Of a DNA stretch of 64,000 nucleotides, positions 33,600-43,900 are shown one piece after another (position 1 is the stretch's first letter; every line of letters starts with the position of its first letter). Made by a program: the position numbers and the translations under genes. Origin of the DNA: Rosa chinensis (taxonomy: Eukaryota > Streptophyta > Magnoliopsida > Rosales > Rosaceae); NCBI RefSeq assembly GCF_002994745.2, contig NC_037093.1:19789555-19853554 (forward strand), read 5' to 3'. The notes under the pieces are model-generated. The model had not been told where the DNA came from. It saw only the letters and a list, made by a program, of their open reading frames with translations, and searched no databases.

Positions 33600-33916
33600 C
33601 ATCTGATAGTGAAGGAAGAACAAAATGAAAAGAAGAGAGAGAAAGAGAAGGTAAAGAAGAACATCGAAGTAAAAGAGGGAGGAAAGAAACAAAGTAGTTG
33701 TGAAGGTAAGGAGAAATAATAGACCATTGGATCTTATATGAGCCACATGTGTCCATCTGCTACAAAGCTCAGGCAAAAATAAAGCTCAGGAGAGGATCCT
33801 CTCCCTTATTCTTGTGTCTTATCTTCGGTTGATCTTGCATGGTACTATTGGTCTAGTAGTACTAATGCTTATTTTGTAAGTGGAAGAACTAATTCCTGGT
33901 TGATATTGCCAGTATT

Positions 33917-34012
33917 GTTTGATTTAGTGGCATTAGTTTATACTTTATAATAGGAAGGTCTAAATTCGACTCACGTACTAGTCATTGTAATCCCTAGTTG
34001 ATATTTCATACA
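33917..34012 (+). repeat. SINE-like fragment
   Basis: TTTAGTGGCATTAGTTTATA, then GGTCTAAATTCGACTC and ATTGTAATCCCTAGTTGATA follow the same layout as the bounded SINE at 49818-49935 (GTGGCATAAG, GGTCGTGAGATCAACTC, TTGTAATTCTCAGTT). No poly(A) tail or duplication was found. The rest of 33815-34350 shows nothing recognisable. Confidence 0.45.
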
Positions 34013-34351
34013 AATTAGCATATGTACGTACTATGCATGGAAAGCAAAGTCAAGCTAGCTTCCTCCTAATTTCATGCTCAAGGTTGACATGCTTAATAAA
34101 TGCAGTCTCTTTCAACATTAATATTTGTTGCACCACAACCACGGCAAGTGGTTCAGTGGATGCACTCGGTCTCCCTATGAGAACGTTTAAGATGTGGAAC
34201 CCCCACGTCTTATATTTGAATGCTGGGTTTGTTTAGTGTTATTTATTATGTTATAAATGTAGCCAGGGGAGAGGCTGCAATGCCATGTTGCTATTTGGGT
34301 CCCCAACGGATTAATCTCTGGACTTAAAAAATCTTTAAGATACCATGAACA

Positions 34352-34882
34352 ATTAGAAAGGAGGGTGTCTTGTTGTGTCTAATAAGACTTGGTTTAATTG
34401 TGCTACAAGACAAGGTGCTTTTCAAGTGCAGTACCGATCTTTTACTCATAATGCAAAGTTTGGTAGTACTTGGATATGATGTTGCATGGGCTCACTGGTT
34501 TAATTATGAAGCATGAAGATGATGGCTTCTTTTATTTGCTGCTGCATAGTCACCTATAGTTTGCTTAATTATATGGTGTAATTGTGTGGCTGGTAATCTC
34601 CTTTTTTTCTTCTTAGCTTTCTTTTCAACTTTGTGGGAGGGGTTTTGGTTGATGTCCCCCTCTTCCTTTTTGTATTTCCTCTTATTCTTTTAATAATATT
34701 TTTAATTTAAAAAAAAATCAGAAAGGAGGGTATCAAAAAAAAAAAAAACATTTATAGTGGGAGGGGTTTTGGTTGATGTACCCCTCTTCCTTTTTGTATT
34801 TTCTCTTATTCTTTTAATAATATTTTTAATTTAAAAAAAATCAGAAAGGAGGGTGTCAAAAAAATAAAAAACATTTATAGTA
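34352..34882 (+). repeat. Duplicated LINE 3'-end segment
   Basis: A stretch GTGGGAGGGGTTTTGGTTGA continuing through CCCTCTTCCTTTTTGTATTT and TTTTAATAATATTTTTAATT to an A-run and CAGAAAGGAGGGT occurs twice in tandem, about 34630-34740 and 34757-34868. A third AGAAAGGAGGGTGTC lies at 34357. The C/T-rich end followed by AATAATATTT and poly(A) resembles plant LINE 3' ends. It has no coding capacity. Confidence 0.5.
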
Positions 34883-35580
34883 CCACTCTACCTATTCATA
34901 TGGCTTGCCTTCCTTAACAATTAATGGGACAACTAAGCAATATGATGCTAATGCTTCATGTGCGAATTCACCAATGGTTCCTCAGAGCAACGCCAACAGT
35001 TTCCTCATATTTCTATTTTTCTCTATTTTAGAGAAAAATGAGTCTTTTTTGCTCCAACATATTCCCTATAACTATCCTCATTTTAGGGATAGTGAGAAAA
35101 AAGAAAACAAAATTCCATAAATTTACAGTAATCTCTCAAATTTTAAGGAAGAATTATGAAGATTTTAGAGATTGCTGTAAAATAGGGAATCTGTTGGAGT
35201 TGGAGAAGAAAAATTATGAAAAGTTTTGACTTTTGCTTCCATATAATACAAAAATTATAGATAAGTTATTGGAGTTGCTCTCACATCTAACTAGAAGGGA
35301 CCGACAAACCGTCATTTACTAGCAACAATAACGCCTCTTCTTCAAAGTGTAGCTATACGACCACAGAACACCAATGATGGCCAATCACAACCAATTTCCC
35401 CAATCCCAACAACATATGCTATATGAGCAGAACATATCGTCTTAGAGAAGCCACCGACATCAAACAACCAAAACATGGAATAGAAGAATTGTGCTCAAAG
35501 GCGTAACTGCTTCAGAAAATATCCTTTATATTAATTTGATAAATCTTAACAATCATAGTAGTTTGAATGAAACTTTTATT
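34883..35580. other. AT-rich spacer, no gene recognised
   Basis: Short frames only. Nothing recognised between the LINE-like repeats and the Mutator element. Confidence 0.4.
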
Positions 35581-35960
35581 TATTTATTTGGAAAAATTTC
35601 AGTTTACTACCCTGTGGTTTGCACTCAACATCATGTTAGTCCCTCCCCTTTCAATTTCATCAGTAACACCCCTGTGCTTTCAATTTCGATCAGCCGTGTC
35701 CAAATTTTACTGTGTCGTCCAATTTGAACGTTTATTTTGATGGTGGGGCCCACTTAAAGGGCTAAATTTGTCATTTCACACAATTTCCTTAAAAAAAAAA
35801 AAAAAAATCTAATCAGAGGACCCTATTCCTCCATCTCCACCCACCTCCTCTCCCTTGACCCTCATATCAACACCAATACCCAATCCCAACCCATCTCCTA
35901 TTCGGTCATAAAAAAAAACCCATCTCCGATTCCACTCTCCGACCTCCAAACCCTCTTTGT

Positions 35961-36312
35961 CTCCAAGCTTGGTGAGCTTATCAAATCCGGTGAGTCCCGA
36001 CGTCAAAACGAACCGAGGACCAAGCTAGGAGCCTCGGCATCCCTCTCTCGATCCTCGACGACCACCCGAAAATCTATCTGGCCATTGACGACGCCGACGA
36101 GGTCGACCCCAATCTGATTTGGTCAAGGGCTGCAGCGGTGCGTTGTTAAGAGAGAAGATGGTGGAGGCTGCGTTGAAGAAGTTCGTGGTGGTCGCCGAAG
36201 GGACGAAACTTGTGATGGGGCTGGGAGGAAGCGGGCTGGCAATGGGTTGTTCTTGAATATGGCGATCGCGATGATCATTGCAAGGAAGGATGGAGTGGAT
36301 GTGCAGACCAAG
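35961..36312 (+). pseudogene. Ribose-5-phosphate isomerase fragment inside the Mutator element
   Basis: The enzyme interconverts ribose-5-phosphate and ribulose-5-phosphate. The plus strand gives SKLGELIKSG, then KRTEDQARSLGIPLSILDDH, AIDDADEVDPNL, and after a frameshift ALLREKMVEAALKKFVVVAE and GLGGSGLAM. These follow the order of the plant protein. Key positions are altered: the usual DGADEVD reads DDADEVD, and KGRGG reads KGCSG. There is no start or end of the gene and no intron in this stretch. It is a captured, decayed fragment. Confidence 0.82.
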
Positions 36313-36581
36313 TGATTGGCTTTTTTTTGGGATTTTGGTGGTGGTGGTGGTGGAGGTGAGTGCTGGAACCTCTGATTTGTACTTGTTATGTGTTGTGCAA
36401 AATATTTATTGGTGTATTGTTAGAATGGTGATATGGATAATTGATAGAGGTTTGGAGGTCGGAGAGAGTGGAATCGGAGATGGGAGGTGGGTGGAGATGG
36501 AGGAATGGGGTCCTCCAATTAGATTTTTTATTTATTTATTTTAAGGAAAATTGTATGAAATGATAAATTTTAGCACTTTAA

Positions 36582-37402
36582 GGTGATGTTTGTTTTGTGG
36601 GATTGGATAGGATTGGATTGTCTTATATAATAAAACAATACTTGACCCATGTTTGGCAACAACATGGACTCTTTTAAATGAGACTATGGAGTCCCAAAAT
36701 CTCCAAAACACCTTCTACAACAATCCCACCAAAAACCATGGGATTGTGGAAGCCTCTTTCACTTGTTCAACTTTTCCCTTCAGTTTGTCATTCTCTCAAC
36801 ACTCTCACCTAAACCTACAATTCAACTCCACCCTCTCTATGGAAGAACGGAGCTCAAGGAAGAATGGGAAGCAACGATGAGTTGAAGTCGGAAGTGCTGG
36901 AGCAGATGAAACAGCAGCTCGCCACTGACGCCGGTAAAGTCATCGTCATGTGGATGTCTATTTTCAAGAGAGTTTTGAACAGAAGAATCAAGAAATTAAA
37001 CCCAGAAAGTATGCAAGGTTTCCAAGAGTGGCAGTCAGAAGGATACTTCCTCATAGCTCTGTGTCTTCCTAATCCGACGTGCTGGGTTTCAATTTTCGCG
37101 TGGAGAAGGCGGTTTGTCTCTAGCAGTCGAAGGTCAGAAGCAACTGCGGCTCTGCTTTGCACAGAAGGTCGGAGAAGAAGGACCGGCAGGTCTGGGAACC
37201 GGTGGGAAGTCTGGCGGCTTCTGGCAAAGGCACCACAAGAAGGAGGTGCAAGGATGATGGATTTCGATTGCGAGCTTTAGTCCAGGCAACACCAAATATG
37301 GGTCAGATTTTAGAGTAACATATCACAGGTTATAAGAGTCCAGGACAGTTATAGAAATTAAGGAGGATCGGAGCATCACAGTCCTGGGAAACAAACATCC
37401 CC
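36582..37402. mobile_element. PIF/Harbinger-type MITE nested in the Mutator TIR, 821 bp
   Basis: Ends are GGTGATGTTTGTTT (left) and, inverted, GGGGATGTTTGTTT (right). TAA duplications flank it (36579-36581 and 37403-37405). Removing it rejoins the Mutator TIR, whose left counterpart (GGGCCCACTTAAAGGGCTAA) shows the undisturbed sequence, confirming the insertion point. A 138-codon open frame (36864-37280, +) lies inside, but I recognise no family. Confidence 0.78.
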
Positions 37403-37870
37403 TAAGTGGGCCCATCTGTCAAAGTAAACATTCAAATTGGACGGTACAGTAAAATTTGAACACGGCTGATTGAAATTGAAAGCACATGGGTGTTGCTGAT
37501 GAAATTGAAATGGGAGGGACTAACATGATGTTGAGTGCAAACCACAGGGTAGTAAATTGAAATTTTTTCTATTTATTTATTTTTTTGAATAAATATTTTT
37601 TATTTTTTACGATGAACAAAGTGAACCTAAACAAAGAAAACAAAAACTAAGAGAAGCCACATAAACAAAAAGCCCTCATGTGTGGTTCAAATTTACAGTT
37701 GAACAAATGAACAATTAATAATAGACGTGAAAGAAAAATATGTGAGAACTACCTTATTGTTATCCCATGCAGTAAATATAACACAGTAATTGCATAATCA
37801 ATTAGATGGCTAGGTGTAAGCGCATTTCGTGCCAGCAATCATCCTTGCATGATAACATTATATAGTCGAA

Positions 37871-40781
37871 GGGCAATGATATAGGGCCTCAATGAGGCCT
37901 AAGATTTGTGGCCTCAATCCTAGGTGTCAAGCCATGTCACCTATACACCTCACTAATTTGTCAAATCATGTCATGTCATTCTTGAATAAAAAGACTATTT
38001 TATCCTTTCACAATCTAATGACTCTAAATTATTTTAGTTTTCTTCTAGAAAATATATATTATTATTATTTATATATATATATATATATAATTCGTCTAAA
38101 AAAATTTATATTTATATATTTTTGTGAATATATATATATATTTATTTATCTGTAATTTGTCAAAAAATATATATATATGTTGTTGAATATATAACGGCTC
38201 TAAAATATTTTGACTTTCTTCTAAAAAATATATTGTTTGGTTTTTTTTTCCTTTCTTTCTTTTTCATTATTTTGGATTTTTTTTCATTATACATATTCAA
38301 AAAAAAATATGGGTGTATATATATATATATATATATATATAATTCGTTAAAAACAAAGTTATATATATATAATTCGTTAAAAACAATGTTATATATATAT
38401 AATTCGTCCAAAAAATTTATATATATTCAATGGAGAATTAATGTGGTGTATATATATTAATATTGTAATTGTAATCCATGAAATCTGGTAAATTGAAGTA
38501 ATATTTAAATATTTTAATAAATAAATGTATTAAAATTAATGGAAGATTAGTTACCTTACATTAACAAGTTAATTTGAAAAGTAAAAAATTAAATTGAATT
38601 CACAAAAATAGAAAGAAAAAGTATTTAAATAGTAATTTTAACTCATAAAATCTGGTGACTAAAAACCTAGATATCTAAATTGATTGGGAAGTTGATATCT
38701 GAAAAGAAATTGCTTAATATGGAATACAATATATGACACATGAGGAAATTAATTTTTGAAAGTATACTTGTTTTGTTGATCCCAAATTTTTCAATAGACA
38801 ATAATGATTTTTAAATGTGAATGATAGCTTCTATTTTAGTGTAAATATGTCATTAGAAAAAAGTTCCCAGTGAACTCTACTTGTTCATTATTAGCTACTT
38901 AGTACTTTTTTATTCGTATAAGACATATTAGTAATTAGCTGACGTTCAATTTCAATGTGAATGATATATGGCTTTAATTTTAGTGTGAATATGTTATTAG
39001 GGAAAGATTCCCCGTTGAACTTTACTATTGGCTACTTAGTACTTACTTGTTCGTGCAAGACACACTAGCTTATTTTAAGTTTCAATGGATGATGGCTTCT
39101 ATTTTAGTGTGAATATGCCATTCGGGAAAGGTCTCCAGTAAACTTTACTAGCTCATTATTAGCTACTCAGTACTTATTGTTCGTGTAAGACATACTAGCT
39201 AACTTTAAATTTCAGTGTGGATGATGACTTCTATTTTAGTGTAATTATGTCATTAGGAAAAAGTCCCCAATGAACTTTACTAGCTCATTATTGGCTACTT
39301 AGTATTATTTGTTACTGTGAGACAATGTGGATGATGACTTCTATTTTAGTGTAATTATGCCAATAGGAAAAGATCCTCAGTAAACTTTACTAGCTAATCA
39401 TTGACTACTTAATACTTACTTGTTCGTGCAAGACATGTTAGCTCTTTCAGTTTCACTAGATGATGGCTTCTATTTAAGTGTGAATATGCCATTAGGTAAA
39501 GGTCTCCAATGAACTCTACTAGCTTATCATTGGCTACTTAATACTTACTTGTTTGTGCAAGACATTTAGTTTTTTCAATTTCAGTAGATGATGGCTTCTA
39601 TTTAAGTGTGAATATGTCATTAGGTATGAACTCTACTAGCTCATCAGTGGCTACTTAGTACTTATTTGTTACTGTAAGACATGTTAGCTGACTTTAAATT
39701 TCAGTGTGGATGATGATTTCTATTTCAGCGTAAATATGCCATTAGGGAAAAATCCCCAGTAAACGTTACTGGCTCATTATTAGCTACTTATTACTTATTT
39801 GTTTATGTAAGACATGTTAGCTGACTTTAATGTTAATATGGACGATGACTTCTATTTTACATATTCCTTAATTGCACTTTTTCTTTGATTATTGCTGTGT
39901 TATACACCTATTGTTCATTGAATTTCTACATAGTATTAATAACATTATGATTGTTTTTTTATGTAAAAATAAACGAACAGTTGTATTAATGAAGTCTCAC
40001 TTGACCTTTAAGGAACACTTCCTAATGTTGTGTTTGGATAAGACAATATTATATTATCGAGAAATTTTGAAATGATGGAATCTAGAATTTTATCAATTCA
40101 ATTTATTAATGATATTTTCTTACCTCTTCAATTACCAGATTTCATAGGTTTTAATTACGATTTCAATACATTTTCTTTCCATTTTTCTGGATCCAATTTA
40201 ATTTTTGACTTTTCTAATTAACTTGTTAGTGTAAGGTAAACTAATCTTCCATTAATTATATTAAATTCATTTATTAAAAGAGTTTAATATTACTTCAATT
40301 TACCAAATTTGATGGGTTATAATTAAGATATTAATATATTTTCTTTCCATTTTTGTAGAATCAATTTTAAATTTGACTTTTTTTTTTTAATTTTGTGGGT
40401 TAGAATTATGACATTAATATATATATAAATTTCTGTACGAATTATATATATATACATATATAATTATATATATATATATTTATACACACAAACACATATT
40501 TGTATATAATTTTTTTTTGACGAATTATATATATATATATATATAATTATATATATAATGAAAAAAGAAAAAGAAAAAAAAACCAAAATAATATATTTTA
40601 TTTTTAGATGAAAACCAAAATAATTTAGAGCCATTAAATTTTAGAAGGATAAGATAGCCTTTTTACTCAAGAATTACATGGCATGATTTGACAAATAGAT
40701 AATGTGTGTAGGTGACAAGGCATGACACCTAGGATTGAGACCACAAATCTTAGGCCTCATTGAGGCCACAAATCATTTTCC
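37871..40781. mobile_element. Foldback Mutator-type element, 2.9 kb, with tandem-repeat core
   Basis: Termini read GGGCAATGATATAGG (left) and, inverted, GGAAAATGATTTGTGG (right). They share CCTCAATGAGGCCTAAGATT just inside. Nine-base duplications ATAGTCGAA flank it at 37862-37870 and 40782-40790. Inverted similarity continues for about 0.8 kb on each side, including AT-microsatellite stretches (38065-38450 and 40420-40560) and segments such as CATTAACAAGTTAATT (38560) mirrored near 40220. The centre is a direct tandem repeat (38780-39860). No transposase. It ends about 150 bp before the start codon of the hydrolase gene. Confidence 0.82.
38780..39860. repeat. About 125-bp tandem repeats, eight to nine copies
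   Basis: Units carry GATGGCTTCTATTTTAGTGT, AATATG(C/T)CATTAGG, CCAGTGAACT(T/C)TAC, AGCTACTTAGTACTTA and AAGACAT(A/G)TTAGCT. Landmarks at about 38829, 38970, 39099, 39229, 39339, 39467, 39596, 39718 and 39850 give spacings of 110-141 bp. Copies are diverged by substitutions and small indels. Confidence 0.85.
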
Positions 40782-40903
40782 ATAGTCGAATTCTAACGTT
40801 GACATCAAGTATCTTAGTTGTCTCATTATTTTCTTCCCTCTTGGCTCCTTTGCTTCTGCAACTTTGCTAACTTATATCTGATACTGCTGCCAAAAGTTTA
40901 TTG

Positions 40904-40905
<2 letters not shown>

Positions 40906-40933
<28 letters not shown>
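40906..40933 (+). repeat. (GA)n microsatellite in the hydrolase leader
   Basis: A GA run ends immediately before the ATG at 40934. GA tracts are common in plant 5' leaders and could bind GAGA-type factors, but this is not shown. Confidence 0.8.
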
Positions 40934-40937
<4 letters not shown>

Positions 40938-43900
40938 GAAACATTTTTGCTATATACAAGCCCATCTTGCATGGACTAATGAAGCTGGCCGGGGTGAGAC
41001 CCCAAACCCTAGAGATCGAACCAGGAACTGTAATGAACTTCTGGGTTCCTACTGAAACCAACTCGAAGAAATCGAAGCCAGCCGTGGTCTTTCTTCACGG
41101 TTTCGCAGTGGACGGCATCATAACATGGCAATTCCAAGTCCTATCTCTCGCCAGATACTACGCCGTATACGTACCCGATCTCATCTTCTTCGGTGGATCC
41201 ATTACGGATAAGCCCGACCGGTCGCCTGAGTTTCAAGCCGAGTGCGTAGCCAAGGGTTTGAGGAAGCTTGGGGTGGAGAGGTGCACCCTTGTGGGGTTGA
41301 GCTATGGAGGCATGGTGGGGTTTAAGATGGCGGAGCTGTACCCCGATTTGGTTGAGGCCTTTGTTGTGACTTCCTCCGTTATGGCTTTGAACAAGTCCGT
41401 CAGCGACGCCGGACTTGGGAGGATTGGGTTCTCACGGTGGTCGGATTACTTGCTTCCTGACTCGGTCAAAGGAGTGAGAGACCTTTTTGAAATTGCTGCC
41501 TACAAGTTTCCTCATCTTCCTGATTGGGTCTACAGACACTATTTGGAAGTATGTATATATAGATATATCTTCATCTTTCTTTTATCAGTTTTACCTATCT
41601 TTTCATGCCTTGAAATTCAATCCATGAGTCCTGGCAGGCAATGTTTGACAACCGAAGGGAGAGGGAAGAACTTCTAAAGGCTTTGGTCATCAGTGACGAG
41701 GATTTCACCGTGGCTAATTATCCACAGGTTTGATCGATCTTGCTTTATACTAGATTAATTATTCATCCAAGATTCATAATTACAATTAGATTTCCGATCT
41801 TAAGAGTTTTATAACTTCAACCTTTATTGTAGTTCCACCATGCATGCATGATGCATCTTTAGGTTTCCAATATTAGTTCATGCAAGTTTCATTTAATTTT
41901 GTGATCCACTACAAGTTTCATTTATTTTTTACGACACACATTGTACGCCGTAATAGACAATTTGACAGCACAAATAAGTGTGTCGTAAAAGACAAATTCC
42001 TCTTGTGACACAAAATGTGCATCATAAAAAATATTTTTTGCACATCATAAAACACTCTTTTGTGTGCTGTGAAAGATATTTTGCAACTTTGATTGTGTGC
42101 CATAAAAGACAATTTTGCGTGTCGTAAAAGTCCTTTTTGCGTGCCTTACAAAACCCTTTTGTGAATCTTAAAATGACCTTTTGCATGTCATAAAAGACCC
42201 TTTTGCGTGTCGTAAAAGATGTTTTCATTCACTCTTCTAATAGAAAATACTTTCAATTAAACCCTTTTATTCAAGCATAATAAACAAAAGCATTCCTGTA
42301 GTGAATTATATCAATTAAATAACTTCATATTACAAAATCATATTATAACTAAACTGGTTTTCAAATATAGAACATGCTAGCTAGATTAGAATTTTCTTCA
42401 GATTGATTACATGAGTACTTGAAGGGGCAGATTATAGCTTGATATGATGCCACATGCCAACCATTTCCCATAAAGTCGTACATCATAGAAACTACAAAGA
42501 CAAGCAATTACAAGCATTAGTGAAGTTGGCTCTTCAATCAGTAGAAATGAATAATCCATAAAAGTCAAAACAAATAACCAAGAGCACAAGAACTTTGCTT
42601 TTACCTTGAGGCCGGTTATCAGCATTCCAGAGTGCACCTTCCACCATTGTTATCTCATAACAACCCCCATTCCATTTACAATTTCTAACATTGGACATTT
42701 GGCATAATCCACAGTAACCCCATTATCCAAGTTTATACCCAAGGGCTCTGATAAACGCGATTCAAACATAAAGGACCAAATTTCATCAAGAACTGAAGAT
42801 TTGTTCATTCTATCTATTCGCCAATTGAAGGGTATATTCAAATTGGACAAGTTTTGAAAAGGCATGATCTAATAAAAACAAATCTTTAAACTGCTCACGT
42901 CAAAATCAAAGTTCAAATTTAGCATATTACACACACACAATAACCCTCCCCACAGTCCCACCCCCACAATTGTCAACAATTGTCATTTCCAGAATTTGTT
43001 TCTTTACTCAAATCATGAAGCATAATTGAAAATACCAAGCCATTTCCTTCTCAAAACTTTCTTGACAACCAAACAAAAGCAAGTAAATTGCAATAAGAAC
43101 TGTCACACTAAACCCATATTAGCAAAACCCAGTTACAGAAAAACCTCAAATTTTTGGACAATTTCTAAACCCCTGTATTCAATCTTGGCTTCTACAGAGA
43201 AAGATTCAACACTAGGAACAAAGCTTGATGACAAGAGAACAAACTAGCTCATCTTTTCATCCTGATCAGCAGTGGCGGATCTTGGATTTGAGAATTGGGT
43301 GGGCTACATATTCAAGTGTTTTTTTTTTTTGGGCGAAGCCCAATTTTTTTTTTTTCCGGTACAACTATGTACAAATGTAAGAAGGATGTATTAACGTCGA
43401 TGGATGGTGGGAGGCGAGAGTATTTAAAAGAGAACAAGCAGTGACTGATAGGCTATAGAAACGAGAGTGAAAAACCTGAGAGAATAAGAAAACGAGGGCT
43501 CAATTTCTAATGAGTAATGGAATGGACGAAGAGGAGACTGGAGACTGGTCCCTAATTATTTTCGAGTGGGCTTCAACATCAAGACAACAACATTTTGATG
43601 ATACTATATATAGAAAATGTTTTTTCTTCAAAACTTTCTGGCGGGCTTGAGCCCTCCCCATCAACTATGTGGATCCGCCGGTGCTGATCAGTATCAATTC
43701 ATTTAGGAATCTAGGATATAGTTTAGAAAAGCTTGAAGACTAAATAAAACTCGACCAGAAAATCATGAAACATTCCTGTTCCATCAGCATCAGAATTTCC
43801 ATGATGAATTAGGCATTGATTAACAAAAACATATAACATCTAAGTATCTATCCCACTTTTAACATGTCTCCTATATACCTTTAAACCTCTAATGGCTTCT

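Larger units (their letters stand above)
21194..33805. mobile_element. Mutator-type TIR element split by the Gypsy insertion
   Basis: The outer ends read GGGAGAGGATCCTCTCC on the plus strand at 21194 and, inverted, at 33805. The inverted similarity continues for about 80 bp (TGAGCTT.ATTTTTGCCTGAG). Nine-base duplications TTATTCTTG flank it (21185-21193 and 33806-33814), the Mutator hallmark. The element itself is only about 21194-21745 plus 33427-33805, roughly 0.93 kb; the rest is the TAT Gypsy element inserted into it. The right half holds a (GA)n tract at about 33563-33595. No transposase is visible. Confidence 0.8.
35590..37569. mobile_element. Mutator-type element with long TIRs and captured gene sequence (Pack-MULE-like)
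   Basis: Termini read GGAAAAATTTCAGTTTACTA (left) and, inverted, GAAAAAATTTCAATTTACTA (right). The inverted similarity continues for roughly 350 bp, through GGGCCCACTTAAAG and CATTCCTCCATCTCCACCCA. Nine-base duplications TATTTATTT lie at 35581-35589 and 37570-37578; they are in a T/A-rich context, so they are slightly less decisive than the others. The interior carries a ribose-5-phosphate isomerase fragment (35961-36312). A Harbinger MITE (36582-37402) is inserted in the right TIR. No MULE transposase is seen. Confidence 0.8.

Noticed and set aside
34140..34205. tRNA- or SINE-like stretch CAAGTGGTTCAGTGGATGC
   Set aside because: A-box-like, but no B box at the right distance, no tail and no target duplication.
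36864..37280. 138-codon plus-strand frame in the Harbinger MITE
   Set aside because: No family recognised and no DDE transposase or Myb-like features; kept only as a note in the MITE entry.
38065..38450. Possible regulatory AT-rich element
   Set aside because: Plain AT microsatellites that recur in mirror order at 40420-40560 as arms of the foldback element.
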